A stretch of 64,000 nt of DNA from Lactarius indigo (lineage: Eukaryota; Basidiomycota; Agaricomycetes; Russulales; Russulaceae), in the NCBI GenBank assembly GCA_025766275.1, contig JAFKAC010000024.1:558001-622000 (forward strand), read 5' to 3'. Below the pieces are notes generated by a model, which ran no database searches, was not told where the DNA came from, and saw nothing but the letters and a program-made list of their open reading frames with translations. Below are positions 11,151 through 23,700 of the stretch, one piece after another (within the stretch, counting starts at the first letter, position 1; each line of letters begins with the position of its first letter). A program made the translations under genes and the position numbers.

Positions 11151-13005
11151 ATGCCCCCACAGCGCAGGATATATGTGGACAAACTTACTGCAGATGAAAA
11201 AGCACTGATGGGAACTGCAATCCGCTTCGACCTTGCGCTCAGGTATAGGGAGAAGAATCTTGATTCTGTGGACGACGATTGGTACAGGACATGCATTGCT
11301 TCGGAATTGGTAAGTGCTAGTATCCGTTAATATATTGAACTCTACACCAATTACTACATAGGACGATGTAAATGAGATATTCAGGAAGTATTCAGATGGA
11401 AATACTGAGCCGCGTATGCACCCAATAATCACATATGTTGCTGAAGAATGGGATAGCGCTGCGGACAACTCCAGGGTGCCGGATATCACTGCACTCAAGC
11501 TCGAAGACGTTTCCAAGCTATGCAATGAAAGCGCAGCAGCTAACCCATCGTGGAATACCCAGCTTAATATGAAGACGCTTAACGCACTCGTTGGGCTTCT
11601 GAATCCCTCAGATCGGTGGTGGCTTCCGGCTCTACGGTCGGATGTGGATGATGTTCCAGGTATGTTATACGTCTTCCTCTCACTCCCGGAACAGCTAATT
11701 CCATGTTCCAGACACGCCCCACGTAACGCCACCTAGGGCGGGGTCCAAAGCATCCGGAAAGCGTCCCGCGCCACCCCCTCCTGATACGGGTTCTGACAGT
11801 GGTGCAGAGCCCTCCGGTCCAGTTCCCGCATCCGTTCAGGATGCTACCACGGTCAATGAGGACGTTGAGATGCATGAGGACGATGGGGGAGAAACGCCGC
11901 GCAAGCCGAAGAAGGCCACAAAGCGTGTTGCGGTCCAGTCCCCCACAGCAGCTCATCGCACTACCTGCCGCTGGCGCACAACTACTGGGGCAGGCGACAT
12001 CCCTTCTTCTCCAGAGCTGGAGCCTACGAAACTCGTTCCCGTGCGCCCAGTCCCCATGGAACCTGTGTCCAGTGTCCCTCCACGCGCTGCTGTTCCCACG
12101 CGCACAACACCCATTAATGTGACCATCGTGAGTTCTGACGAGGCTGATGATCCACAGGGATCTCGTCGATCTCGTCGACAACGTCTAAGTGTCGTTGACG
12201 ATTCCGCCTTGGAACTGGAAACTGGGCCGCCGGATCCGGTAAGTCCCTCATGGCTCTATTCCTGTTTCCGTACTCACAGTGTGCTACAGCGCGCATGTGG
12301 CCCTTGCAAGGCTGCAAACCACAAATGCAAGCCACAACCCGCCAGGAGGAAGGGAACAGCATGCAGGTGGTGTACAAAGCGGAGGCACAAGTGTGTCCCC
12401 CGCCCTCAGTGGGTGGTGACGGGGAAAGAGGACGGGAAAGGGAAGAAAAAACAATCACTCGGTGCGTTCCCATTTGTCTGATATCATCGTATTATGCTAA
12501 CGGACCCACAGACGAAGTCGTGCAGAGGCTGGACGACATGTGCAACACACAAGAGGCCCACATTGCGGCCATGCGCGACTTCGTGCACAATACGGACGTT
12601 ATCCTACGTGCCTTGTGTACCCAAGGACCGGGCAATGTTAATATGTCGACCCTATGCCTCCGGATGCCTGCTGTTCCGCTTTTCACGGAGCCTGGACCTT
12701 CCACACCCAGCGCGTCCTCTGTTGCCAGTGGAACCAGTGGCGCCCCCTCAACAGTTTCCAGCATGGGGCTTGGTCGTATGATGATCAGCGATGCGGGTGT
12801 TGCTGGCCCTTCCGAAGTCCCACCCGACCGCCCACAGGCCCCAGGTACGTCGGATATTGCACCTACATTTCCTGGATGCGTATTCATATCTTCCGCCTTC
12901 GTAGTATCTCACCAGGGTCTCCGTAATTGCTCAAGTCGTGCGGGGACCTCTAGTGGTGCACAGTCGAGGGTTGGGTCGCGCCAATCGTCTCGCGGACGTA
13001 CCTGA
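11151..13005 (+). CDS. E1 gene Z: Zn2Cys6-type cysteine-cluster protein
   Basis: Six exons: 11151-11309, 11362-11659, 11712-12238, 12290-12461, 12512-12844 and 12905-13005, about 529 residues, all phases consistent and no stop. The N-terminal half has a conserved helical domain (MPPQRRIYVDKLT; HPIITYVAEEW; DRWWLPA). A disordered acidic and basic linker follows. Exon 4 carries CGPCKAANHKC then, 11 residues on, CRWCTKRRHKC, that is C-x2-C-x6-C-x11-C-x2-C-x6-C, the spacing of fungal Gal4-type zinc clusters. A helix (VVQRLDDMCNTQEAHIAAMRD) follows, as coiled coils often follow such clusters. All six cysteines are kept in E2. A DNA-binding regulator, of the element itself or of host genes, is the likeliest role, inferred from the motif. 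Confidence 0.8.
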
Positions 13006-13950
13006 ATATAGTATAACATTTGTTCTATCTACTTTTGTCTCGTATTACCCCATGTACAGTATGCCATATATTTTCAGGGCTTCGAATCTCACATTCCTAT
13101 CTTGATTCCTATGCACTCTATGTCGCTTATATGAGTCGCGGGTTATATCCAGGATGTTTCCGAAGCTTTCAAAGCGCGGAAAATATGGAATCCGCATTGG
13201 GGGTCACGAGTGCATCACGGATCCTGCTGCACGTATCCGGGAGTCACGGATGTGTGACTGGATGTTTCCAGGCACTCTCACAACAGCGTTATCCCAGTGT
13301 TTGAATGCGTATTGGTGTCACGGGTGACGCGGTGACGTCTGGGACATTTCCGAAGCTTTCCAAGCATGGCACATATGGATTATGCATATGTGGATCATGA
13401 ATGCATCACGGGATACTATCACAGGAAAGTTCCAGAAAGGTTTCCGGGCACATTACGGGATGGTCCTGAAACAGTCTGCCCATGCCCCATATTGGGCACA
13501 TACATGGGAGTCACAGGCGCGCTGTAGGAGGTTTCCATAACCTTCCTAACACACTCCATACACGCTCCATACAAAGGATGTATATGTGGATAATGGGTAT
13601 ATGTGGGTCATGGGCACGTCACAAGCAAGATCATGGAAGGTCTTGAAACATTCTGGACATGCAGAACCTCCCAGTGGGAGGGTTCGGACTATTCAACCAG
13701 TGAAATATATTCTGTATCTGTTGCATGCAGGAAACATGTGAGTAGGCCATGTTTTGGAATATGGATTGGCATGTGTAGTATGATTGGAATGACAGGCAGC
13801 GTCCTGTTTGGAGGGGTATGAGGTGTGTTGTGACATCTCTAATCATTATCTACCTAGACAGTAGGTTATAGCGTGGATTTGCTTAAATACAGCATGTATA
13901 GTTTTGTGTCCATCCACTCCTGTACTACCTCACCCCATATCTAACCTCGC
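13006..13950. repeat. Gene-free gap in E1 with degenerate ~190-bp repeats
   Basis: No gene is seen. Three weakly related units start near 13150, 13345 and 13530, each with 'tttccgaagcttt' or a variant, 'atatgtggatcatg' and 'gcatcacgg'. The region separates Z from W; the E2 equivalent (25427-25867) is shorter and lacks the repeats. Confidence 0.5.
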
Positions 13951-14475
13951 ATGTCTGACATCCAGAAGGCATCAAAGGAGAAGGATATTGATATGTCCAT
14001 AAAGGATGTCCATCTTACCTTTACCGGGACCTATACTGGGATTTCTGATCCAGAAGATGATGCTTCATCTGGTCTGGAATCCTTTGATGAAGATGATATG
14101 TATGGATCGGACAATGGAGACGACATCATTTGCAATATTCCCGACACAGATGAAGAATCACAGGAACTTGAACATTCCTTGGATAGGGTATGTCCTCCAC
14201 CCCACTCCCGACTTTCGGAGATCTCATGTGTTACCCAGCTCAATGAGCTCATTAATGCTTCCCAAAGTCTGTGTGTCGACCTTGAGAACATCTATATTCT
14301 GGCAGTGGAATTGTACAATATTTGGAACAGGGGAGATGTGTCTGAGCATGATTCCCAGCAGAGTTCAGATCCCTTGTCTGTCCTGCATAGGTCAGATGTA
14401 CTAGAGGTGGAGGCACATGGTAGGGATATCGAAGCGGAAGTAGAAGGAGCCTCCACTGGCGGATTTAGTAAATAG
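13951..14475 (+). CDS. E1 gene W: small acidic protein
   Basis: Two exons, 13951-14187 and 14239-14475, about 157 residues. The frame is also open through the proposed intron, but the E2 copy has an in-frame stop at that place while keeping the same donor and acceptor positions, which argues for splicing. Exon 1 is very acidic (DPEDDASSGLESFDEDDMYG, DTDEESQELEHSL) and closely matches E2. Exon 2 has a hydrophobic helix (LENIYILAVELYNIW). The protein has no recognisable family. It lies about 260 bp before the transposase start on the same strand, so it may be expressed together with it. An acidic partner of a DNA-binding protein is plausible but unproven. Confidence 0.62.
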   Translation: MSDIQKASKEKDIDMSIKDVHLTFTGTYTGISDPEDDASSGLESFDEDDMYGSDNGDDIICNIPDTDEESQELEHSLDRVCPPPHSRLSEISCVTQLNELINASQSLCVDLENIYILAVELYNIWNRGDVSEHDSQQSSDPLSVLHRSDVLEVEAHGRDIEAEVEGASTGGFSK

Positions 14476-14736
14476 TGATATGCAGGATGCAATGGCCCAC
14501 ATCTGATAATCCAGTATGCATTGTTCGGATATTGTAGAACTCCGGATGGCCTAGAATACTATGGAACCGCTGATTTGTATGATCCCTGATGTACACTCTA
14601 CAAGGGCACATCTGTAGAATATTCCGCAACTCATTTCTGCAGTATGCACAGGGTATTTAAGACATCATCCAAATCATACAAAGACACCCAGCTTCATCAT
14701 CTCTATACATATTCCCTATCCACTGCTATACAGGAA

Positions 14737-17700
14737 ATGCCTCGCACTCGTGATGTTATCATTCCTGAAACTGTTGAAGGCATTGAGGAGGTCGTCATCA
14801 AGCACACCAAATTGAAGCGTGGTACAATCCGGACAACGGAAAAGGTTGTTCCCGTTGTCCGTCCACAGAAGGAGCGATCCGGACAGACTTCACGGGCACG
14901 CCAGAAGGATGCACACCTGCAGATTCCATCAGATAGTGTCAAAGGTTCTGGGAGGCTTCTCCACATCCCTGGAGACCCGCAGATGGACCCATACACGGAA
15001 GAGCAACAGTATGACTTCCACAATACAGAAGAGGATGGTCAGCTACAACCTGACTCAACAGCCACCCAACAGGCCACTGTATGTCTCACATTTATTCATA
15101 TCATGTAGCTGTCCTGACCAGATGTAGACTCCAATGAAACAGTGGGTTGAGCTCAGGGATAGATATCTCCATGTTCTCCTGGAGATGGAAGGTCAGGGAA
15201 GATCTGACAAGTGTTCCATGTGCAGCAAGAAACCTGAAATAAAGTGTCCGGATTGCTTTGGACCACTGTTGTTTTGCAAGGACTGTTGTCTTGAAGCTCA
15301 CAGGAACTCCCCATTTCACAGACCACTACTATGGAATGCAACCCACTACACTCCAGTAACTCTGCACTCCCTTGGATTTGTATTGTGCATCGGGCATGGT
15401 GGTATGCCATGTCCACAAACAGTTGAGGTAGTTATGGACACACATATCTTGCAATGTCTTGTAGTGCTCATATTACCTTAGGGAATCAGAGCTGCACAAG
15501 CAGTCTCCACTAGTAGAAAGAGGAGTTCCGGGAAGAGATGTGCCCACTCAGCATCTCTTGCATCTGTTTCTGAGGGTCCTGATTCTCCGGATAATTCTGG
15601 CCAACTTCCTACACCTCGCGAGACTCCACAGCCAGAAGGCCCATCCACTAATCCGGATATCTCTGACAGACTCTTTGACTCCCTGGATATGTCTCCAGAT
15701 TCTAATGACAGTGATTCCAGCAGAGTGTGGACAGCGGACTCTGGTAATCCACTGTTCACTGTTGTTGACAGAAGTGGAATCTTCGACATGGAGGTAGTAT
15801 TCTGCATTTGCCCAGGAATGGACAATATTGGCGAGCAGCTTCTCCAATCCGGGCTATTTCCATCCACATTCCAGCAAATAGAAACATTGTTCACATTCAC
15901 AGTATTGGAGGACTTCATTCTGGATAACCTGGAATGCAAGACCACAGCCCAGCAGTATTATTCAAAGCTGCAAAGCATGACAAGCAAGATGTTTCCCAAC
16001 AATGTGCAAGTATGTCTTCATCCATACATACACACACTCCCATCCACCCACACCCAGATCTAATTAATGTTTACAGAACCGTTACAAGCAACTTCTGAGA
16101 GCATCTCGCCAGTGGCGTGACCTCAAGGCCAGGATGGAAAGTGGGCTTGGACATCAGTCGGAAGGAGAGAGCTGTCTGGATGGAGCCATGGCAATATTCT
16201 GCCCTGCATGCCCACAGCCTGGAATCAATCTTCCTAAGGATTGGAAGACACTATATCCTCCGTATGTCATTTATGAACTGGCATCTCCACATACTCATAC
16301 TCCCTATTGAAGTGACCAGCTTATCCGGACATTTATCATGGATGGAAACTTTTCCGCAGAACACATGCGCCATAGATCCGGGGACAAGGATGTTGCATTA
16401 TCAGCAGGAATGGCATTCATGGCCAACCCTGATTCCTACAAGGCTCATCTCCAGTGTGGAAAAGAAATAGCCCAAGTATGTGATGTCTTCCTTACCCGGA
16501 TCCTTTTATCTAATGGCCTTATAGCCCAGCACATGTAATACCTACAGAGCCATTGAACAGGCAAATTCTAGTAGGACACACCTTGATGTCACAGGGATTG
16601 GTGCAACTGCCTGCTGCCATGGGTTCTTTGTTCCAACATCTGTGGTAGATTTCCAGAAAGGAGAGAGGTATGAATGTTCTCTTGGAATCCCTATATCCGG
16701 AAGTGATGTACCATTTCCGATAGGCAAATCAATATGGACTACAGCATATGCAAAGCACTCTCATACAATATGGAGGACATCCCTGTGGCTCTTGTCATGT
16801 ATGACATCATGTGCCAATATAGAGTCCACTTCCAGGAGAGGGTCAAATGCAGTCCAGAACTCTCACTACCAAGCTCACTGACACTCCGGATGGGAATTGG
16901 ACTGTTCCATATCCATGGGCACCAGGATTCTTGCTTGCCAAGGTTTTCTCCCAGCTACATTCCAGGAGCAAAGCAGGTTGATGGAGAAATAATTGAGACC
17001 TTGTGGGCACCCCTGAATAATATCTCTCGCAGCATCCGAGGGATGTCCTTGGACCATAGGCAGGAGGTATTGGATTCCCACATCAATTACTCCAACTGGA
17101 AGAAGCTGGTTAGGATTGGTATGTATTATCCATCCGGACTATCCCATATGTTAATACAACACTAATGACACTTGTATGTGAAAGTCCCATCACTACTAAA
17201 GCGGTGGAAGCGACTGGACTCTGGCTTGGATGCCAGTGCAAAGGCATATAAGGCACTCAATCAACACTTCAAGCATAAATCTGAACAATGGCTGAAGGAT
17301 GATGAGGGTGCTCAACAGGAGAGACAAAAAACCCCATCTTCCATGGATATCTATGACACTGTGAAGGAAAAGGGTGTGTGGTCTGAATCCGAAATTATCC
17401 ACCCATAATTGATGAATGTCTCCAGCCCCATCCCGGGCTGCTATCCAGCAATAGCTTACTGAGGAAGAGAGCAGGGACCATTCCATCCAGGGTGAGACAT
17501 CTTGGATTTCATGTGGCCTTAAGATACAGGAATTACAGTATGTCCACAAGGATCCTTCCTAATTCATTGAATAATGACCTACCCAGACTTGCAATCCGCT
17601 ATCAGCTCCGGAGTCAGGGATCAAAGCTCACTATAGAAGATTCACAAGTCCTTGAGAATAAGCGCAATCGCATACAGAAGCTTATTGATATGTTTGAGCA

Positions 17701-18676
17701 CCAGGCAGACACCTTCCTACACCATCATCAGGATACAGATGATGTTCCGGTATGGTCTATGGGGGACTATGCTGAATATGACAATGTGGATGACATAGAT
17801 GGCTCCGGAAATCCTGGCCTTGGACCTTCTTGCCATTACCATGGAGCCCCGACCTCTGATGGCTCAGGAATGGAAAGTTCTAATGTTGAGGACATTCCCC
17901 TCCTTCTTCCATCATCCCTTGGATGGGAGTGGTGTTCAAGCCATGGTATCAAGTCTCTTGCAATGAAGGAAGCTAAGCTACGCTATGCTCAGGCAAATGA
18001 TTCCATCCACAGGATCCGCCTTGCATTAGGGTTCAAGTCTGCACTCTTCCGAACACAAGTGCGGGATGCCTGTACACAAAAGACAAAGACCCGTGCATGG
18101 ACTGCAGTTTATGGTGTTGATAGCACAGTCCATGAGCATGCCCGGAACTATTGCATGGCACGGGATGCATACCTCAGGGTCCAGGAAGAATCCGGAGACT
18201 TTCCGGAATTACCACCCCTCCACCCCACAGATCTTCGCATCAGCACAACCATCCTTGGAGCAGCACAGGTGGGACAACGCAATAAACAGCTCCCATGGAT
18301 ATGGAGCTTTGGGGTCTCTGAAAGGCATGATGGAACTTGGATGGATGAGTGTAGGCCAACATCCATTGCCATATGATGAATGCTTACAGATATTTCAGTT
18401 AACCGAGTCCATTGGCTTTGTGCAAAAGCTCAGTTTGAGAGGTGGAAGGAAGAACAACACAGTATTCATAATGAAGCCATATGGATTCCAGCTTACTTTC
18501 ATTCCAAGGCAGAGCATTGGAAGACCAGGATGGATATGGCAGCACAGGTGCTGCTCCCTGGCCATGAAGCATATGCATCTCGCCAAGCACATGCATGGGA
18601 GGAACTATCTAGGAGTTCTGTAAAGGCACTAATCCCAATCACCTCTTCTCCATTAAAACATTTAGAGACTATGTAA
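14737..18676 (+). pseudogene. E1 KDZ transposase (CxC2 cluster plus catalytic core), two nonsense codons
   Basis: Ten exons can be read: 14737-15078, 15128-15427, 15482-16009, 16077-16475, 16525-16667, 16724-17118, 17185-17373, 17426-17537, 17587-18350 and 18399-18676. Exon 2 has the CxC2 cluster (CSMCSKKPEIKCPDCFGP, then CKDCCLEAHRNSPFHR). The catalytic core of the KDZ family follows: first Asp in FIMDGNFSAEHM (exon 4), second in MYDIMCQY, and the Glu-containing GAKQVDGEIIETLWA (exon 6), with DFQKGER split over an intron. In-frame stops are TGA at 16308-16310, where E2 reads Arg, and TAG at 17452-17454, where E2 reads Gln. The first lies before the catalytic Asp, so this copy cannot make a full enzyme. 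Exons 1-9 have exactly the same lengths as in E2. Confidence 0.9.
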
Positions 18677-18863
18677 AGGTGTATCCTAGTTCTGATCTAT
18701 TCCCATAAACTGTAAATCAATGATATCACTCCACTTATTTCATGTATCACAATGGAAGGCAATCTCTACATTACAGGAATTACAAGGGAAGTGATGCTTC
18801 CATCATAGATAACTCATGGAAGTTGGTTATTATGTTATTTCTTGGATTCCGGAACACATAATG

Positions 18864-19560
18864 ATCTGCCATGACTTTCATCATTCATGGGCCATCCGAT
18901 GGGAAGAACCCCTCATAACTCATGGGCCAACCGACGTCGGCCGATGCACAAAATTCTTCTGGAATTCATGGGCCACCCGACGTTGGTTCCGATGTAGGAA
19001 TTGCTAAAGGAAGTAGCAATGTTTCCTTCTATAATGGAAGAATCAGATTTCCGGGTCATTTCCCGAAACAGATGAATAAACACTCATTTATTTCCTGAAA
19101 TGGAGGAATCATGACCCATGTTATTTCCTGAAATGGGAGTACCAAAACCCATTCTCAGAACATAAGATGTAATACCTGTGTTATTTCCTGAGATGGATCC
19201 ATGTCATTCTCCCATTCCGGGAGAATAAAAACCCAAATAATTTCAGTAAACGGGGAAATCAAAACCTGTATCATTTCCGGAAACGGGGAAATCAAAACCC
19301 GTATCATTTCCGGAAACAGGAAATCAAAACCCAAATAATTTCCGGAAATGGGGAATCAAAACCCTATCATTTCCGAACGGAAGAATTAACACCCGTGTCA
19401 TTTTCCCGAAATGCGGAAATCAATACATGTGTTTCCTGAACAGAAATCCTAACACACATTATTTCCAGAAATGGAGGAATCAAAACTTGTGTCACTTCCA
19501 GGAGTGGAAGTCTTAGCTTTCCGTTTAACTTACCAAAATCACCTTCAGTGGCTTTCCGGA
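18864..19560 (+). repeat. Third KDZ-type left terminus with 'ggaaat' subterminal repeats
   Basis: 18864-19143 is nearly identical to the E1 left end (5040-5320) and in the same direction. It is followed by about 33-bp degenerate units around 'catttccggaaacggggaaatc' up to 19556. No coding sequence. Its partner terminus is not visible. It could be a remnant of another element cut by E2, or a recombined end of E1. Confidence 0.7.
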
Positions 19561-19569
19561 CAGCCAATG

Positions 19570-19695
19570 TTCTGCCATGAATTTCATGGTTGATGGGCCA
19601 CCCGACGGGCAGATTCCCTCATGACTCATGGGCCAACCGACGTTGGCCGATGCACTAGATTTTTCCGGAATTCATGGGCCACCCGACGTCGGTTC
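19570..19695 (+). repeat. E2 terminal inverted repeat, transposase side
   Basis: Begins TTCTGCCATG and ends CGACGTCGGTTC. It carries the three motif copies CATGGGCCA/GATGGGCCA plus N-CCGACG and matches the reverse complement of 41713-41838 over nearly its whole length. Confidence 0.85.
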
Positions 19696-19839
19696 AGGGA
19701 TTTTCTGTACAGCATCTCACATTGATAAATAATATTCTATGGGTTTATCGGAATCAGACATTTCCACTGCAGGAAACATAGAAGTATAAGCTCCTGTCAC
19801 CTACAGAAGCAAGGCCTTCCCAATTAAATGGCAGAATAA

Positions 19840-20530
19840 GCTTCCATCTCATATGGAAGAATTAGTTTCCATGAAGATGGAAGAATATGTTTCCATAAAG
19901 ACGGAAGAATGAGCTTCCGTGAAGATGGAAGCTACAGCATCCGTTTTCATGGAAGCTGCAGCATTTGTGTTCATGGAAGCTGCAGAATCCGTTTTAGCGG
20001 AAGCTGCAGCATCCATTTTCATGGAAGTTAACAATTCCTTGAAAATGGAAGCCACATATTCCGTTGAACTGGAAGCTACAGAGTCCATTAAACCGGAAGC
20101 TACATAGTCAGTGAATCTGGAAGTTACAGAGTCCGTGAAAACAGAAGCCACAGATTCCATTAATACGGAAGCTACAGACTCCATTAACACAGAAGCCACA
20201 TATTCCGTTAACACGGAATCAAATGATTCCGTTGACACGGAAGCCAATGATTCCGTTGACATGGAAGCAACATTTTCCATTAACACGGAAGGCACTGATT
20301 CCGTTAACATGGAAGCAACAGATTCCACTAACACGGAAGGCACTAGTTCCGTGTTAACAGAAGAAATTTATTCCGTTAATATGGAGGGCACATATTCCGT
20401 TAACATGGAAGGAACTGATTCCGTTAACACGGAAACAACTGATTCCGTTAACACGGAAGCCGCTGATTCCATTAACACGGAAAGTACACATTCCGTTAAC
20501 CTGGATGCACAAGATCTCTCGACATGTGGA
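19840..20530. repeat. 24-bp tandem array near the E2 transposase-side end
   Basis: About 27 copies of a 24-bp unit centred on the dyad TTCCGTTAACACGGAA with spacers such as 'gccacaga' or 'gcaactga'. Both strands are open because the unit is eight codons; I regard these frames as shadows. E1 has no array at the matching place. Confidence 0.88.
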
Positions 20531-20728
20531 ATCTTAGTCTGTTTCATATAGAAGGGTAGCCTTCCATTGCTGACGGAAGAATAAACGTCCATCTTATACA
20601 GAAGTCTGAGTTTCCCATAAAATGACAATTGGCAACTTTCATTCAAGAAATATAGAGGCAGAGTGATGTTATTGATCTACAAGTTATGAGTTGATAGGAA
20701 CTAGAATATATCCTTACATGGTCAATAC

Positions 20729-23700
20729 TTATTTTAATGAGGTAGATGTGATTGGTATGAGTGCCTTGATAGAACTCCTAGATAGCTCCTCCCATGCATG
20801 TGCTTGACGAGATGCATATGCTCCATGCCCAGGAAGCTGTGCATGTGATGCCATATCCATCCAGACCTTCCAACACTCTGCCTTGGAATGAAAGTAAGCT
20901 GGAATCCAGATGGCCTCGTTATGAATACTATGCTGCTCTTCTTTCCATCGCTCAAGCTGAGCTTTTGCCCGAAGCCAATGGACTCGGTTGACTGTTCAAT
21001 CTGTAAGTATTTGTGATACTTTCCATTGTGCAGTTGACTTACACTCATCCATCCAAGTTCCATCCTGCCTTTCAGAGGTCCCAAAGCTCCATATCCATGG
21101 AAGCTGCTTATTACGTTGTCCAACCTGTGCTGCCCCAAGAATGGCTGTGCTGACACGGAGATCTGTGAGGCGGAGTGGTGGCAATTCCGGAAACATTCCG
21201 GATCCTTCCTGAACTTTGAGATATGCATCCCGTGCCATGCCATAGTTTCTGGCATGCTCATGAACCGTGCTATCAACACTGTGAACAGCGGTCCATGCGC
21301 GGGTCTTCGTCCTTTGTGTCCGGGCATCTCGCACTTGTGTTCGGAAGAGTGCTGACTTGAACCCTAAAGCAAGGCGAATCCTGTGGATGGAATCACTTGC
21401 CTGAGCATAGCGTAGCTTTGCCTCTTTAATTGCAAGTGACTTAATACCATGGCTTGCGCACCACTCCCATCCAAGTGATGATGGGAGAAGGAGGGGAATG
21501 TCCTCAGCATTGAGGCTTTCTATTCCAGAGTCGTCGGAGGTCTGAGGTCTGTGATATCGACCAGATGAGGTGAGGCCAGGATTGCCAGAGTCATCTATAT
21601 CATCCACATTATCATATTCCGCATAGTCTCCCAGAGACCAAACGGGAGCATCATCTGTTGCCCGATGATGGGGAAGGAATGCATCTGCTTGGTGTTCAAA
21701 AATATCAATAAGCTTCTGTATGCGATTGCGTTTGTTCTCAAGAATTTGTGCATCTTCCATAGTGAGCTTGGATCCCTGAGTCCGGAGCTGATAGCGGATT
21801 GCAAGTCTGGATATATCATTATTTAGTGGACTAGAAAGGAAGATTGTGGACATACTGCAACTCCTGTATCTTAAGGCCACATGAAATCCAAGATGTCTCA
21901 CCATGGATGGAATGGTCTCCACTCTCCTCCTTAATGAGCTGTTGCTGAATAGTAGCACAGGATGGAGCTTGCAACATATGTCAGCCATGGGTGGATGATG
22001 ATGAGTATATTCCACATACCCTTCTCCTTCACAGTGTCGTAGATATCCATGGAAGATGGTGATATCTGCCTGTCCTGCTGAGCACACTCATCATCCTTAA
22101 GCCATTGTTCGGATTTATGTTGGAAGTGCCGATTGAGAGCCTCATATGCCTTCAAACTAGCATCCAAGCCGGACTTCAGTCTCTTCCACCACTTAAGTAG
22201 GGATGGCACTTTCATATGGGTGATATAAGCAGTGTATTAATTGTGGTGACGGAGAATGCATACCAATCCGAACCAGCTTCTTCCAGTTGGAGTGATTGAT
22301 GTGAGCATCCAATACCTCCTGCCTGTGGTCCAATGACATCCCTCGCAGGCTGCGAGAGATATTGTTCAGGGGTGCCCACAGTGTCTCAATTATTTCCCCA
22401 TCGACTTGCTTTGCTCCTGGAATGTAGCTGGGAGAATACCTGGGCAAGCAGGAATCCTGATGTCCATGGATATGGAACAGGCCAATCCCCATCCGGAGTT
22501 GTAGCGAGCTGGGGAGTGAGAGCTCAGGACTGTTTTCTACCCACTCCTGAAAGTGGACTCTATATTGACACATGATGTCATACATGACAAGTGCCACAGG
22601 AATGTCTTCCATATTATATGAGAGAGCCTTGCACATGCTGTAGTCCATATTGATTTGCCTAGAGTCAACAATATATCACCTCCAGATATGTGGATTCCAT
22701 GGGAGCAGACATACCTCTCTCCTTTCTGGAAATCTACCACAGATGTTGGAACAAAGAACCCATGGCAACAGGCAGTTGCACCAATCCCTGTGACATCAAG
22801 GTGGGCCCTACTGGAGTTTGCCTGTTCAATGGCTCTATAAGTGTTACATGTGCTGGGCTATAAGGCCATTAGCTAGAGGCTGAGTATGCAAGACCCCACA
22901 TACTTGGGCAACTTCTTTTCCACTCTGGAGATGAGCCTTGTAGGAATCAGGATTAGCCATGAATGCCATTCCGGCTGATAGTGCGACATCCTTCTCCTGA
23001 GATTTATGGCACATGTGCTCAGCAGAAAAGTTTCCATCCATAATAAATGTCCGGATGAGCTGATCTCTGTAACGCAGGATATGAATATGTGATTGTGACA
23101 GTTCATAAGGGACATACGGAGGGTACAGTGTTTTCCAGTCTGTGGGAAGGTTAATTCCAGGCTGTGGGCATGCTGGGCAGAATATGGCCATGGCTCCATC
23201 TGGATGGATCTCTCCATCTGGCTGGTGCCCAAGACCACTTTCCATCCTGTTCTTAAGGTCCCGCCACTGGCGTGATGCCCTCAGGAGTTGCTTGTAACGA
23301 TTCTGTAATGATTAATTAGATGCAGGTGTGTGTATGTATCAGTGTATCACTGTACTTGGACATTGTGTGGAAACATCTTGTTTGTCATGCTCTGTAACTT
23401 TGAATAATATTGCTGGGCTGTGGTCTTGCACTCCAGGTTATCTGTGATGAAGTCGTCCAAAACTGAGAATGTAAACAATGTTTCTATTTGCTTGAATGTG
23501 GATGGAAATAGCCCAGCTCGGAGGAGCTGTTCTCCCGTGTTATCTGTGCCAGAGCACACACAGAACACAATCTCCATGTCAAAGATACCACTCCTATCAA
23601 CAACAGTGAACAACGGATTTCCTGAGTCCGCTGTTCACACTCGACTGGTATTGCTGTCATTGGACTCCAGATACATATCCAGGGAGTCGAACAGTCCATC

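Larger units (their letters stand above)
5040..18863 (+). mobile_element. KDZ-type DNA transposon E1
   Basis: About 13.8 kb with a left terminus identical in design to the E2 termini, a subterminal tandem array, and five genes: X(-), Y(-), Z(+), W(+), KDZ transposase(+). The same five genes recur in mirror order in E2. No inverted right terminus is found after the transposase gene (18677-18863); instead a second left-type terminus begins at 18864. E1 is therefore probably a stranded copy. It interrupts a gypsy pol near 5031. I could not define a target duplication, though CAGCCAATG occurs at 5031-5039 and again at 19561-19569. Confidence 0.75.

Noticed and set aside
19849..20551. Long frames with EATDSVNT-like octads on both strands
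   Set aside because: The period of 24 bp is a multiple of three; both strands are open and no start or splice context supports a gene.
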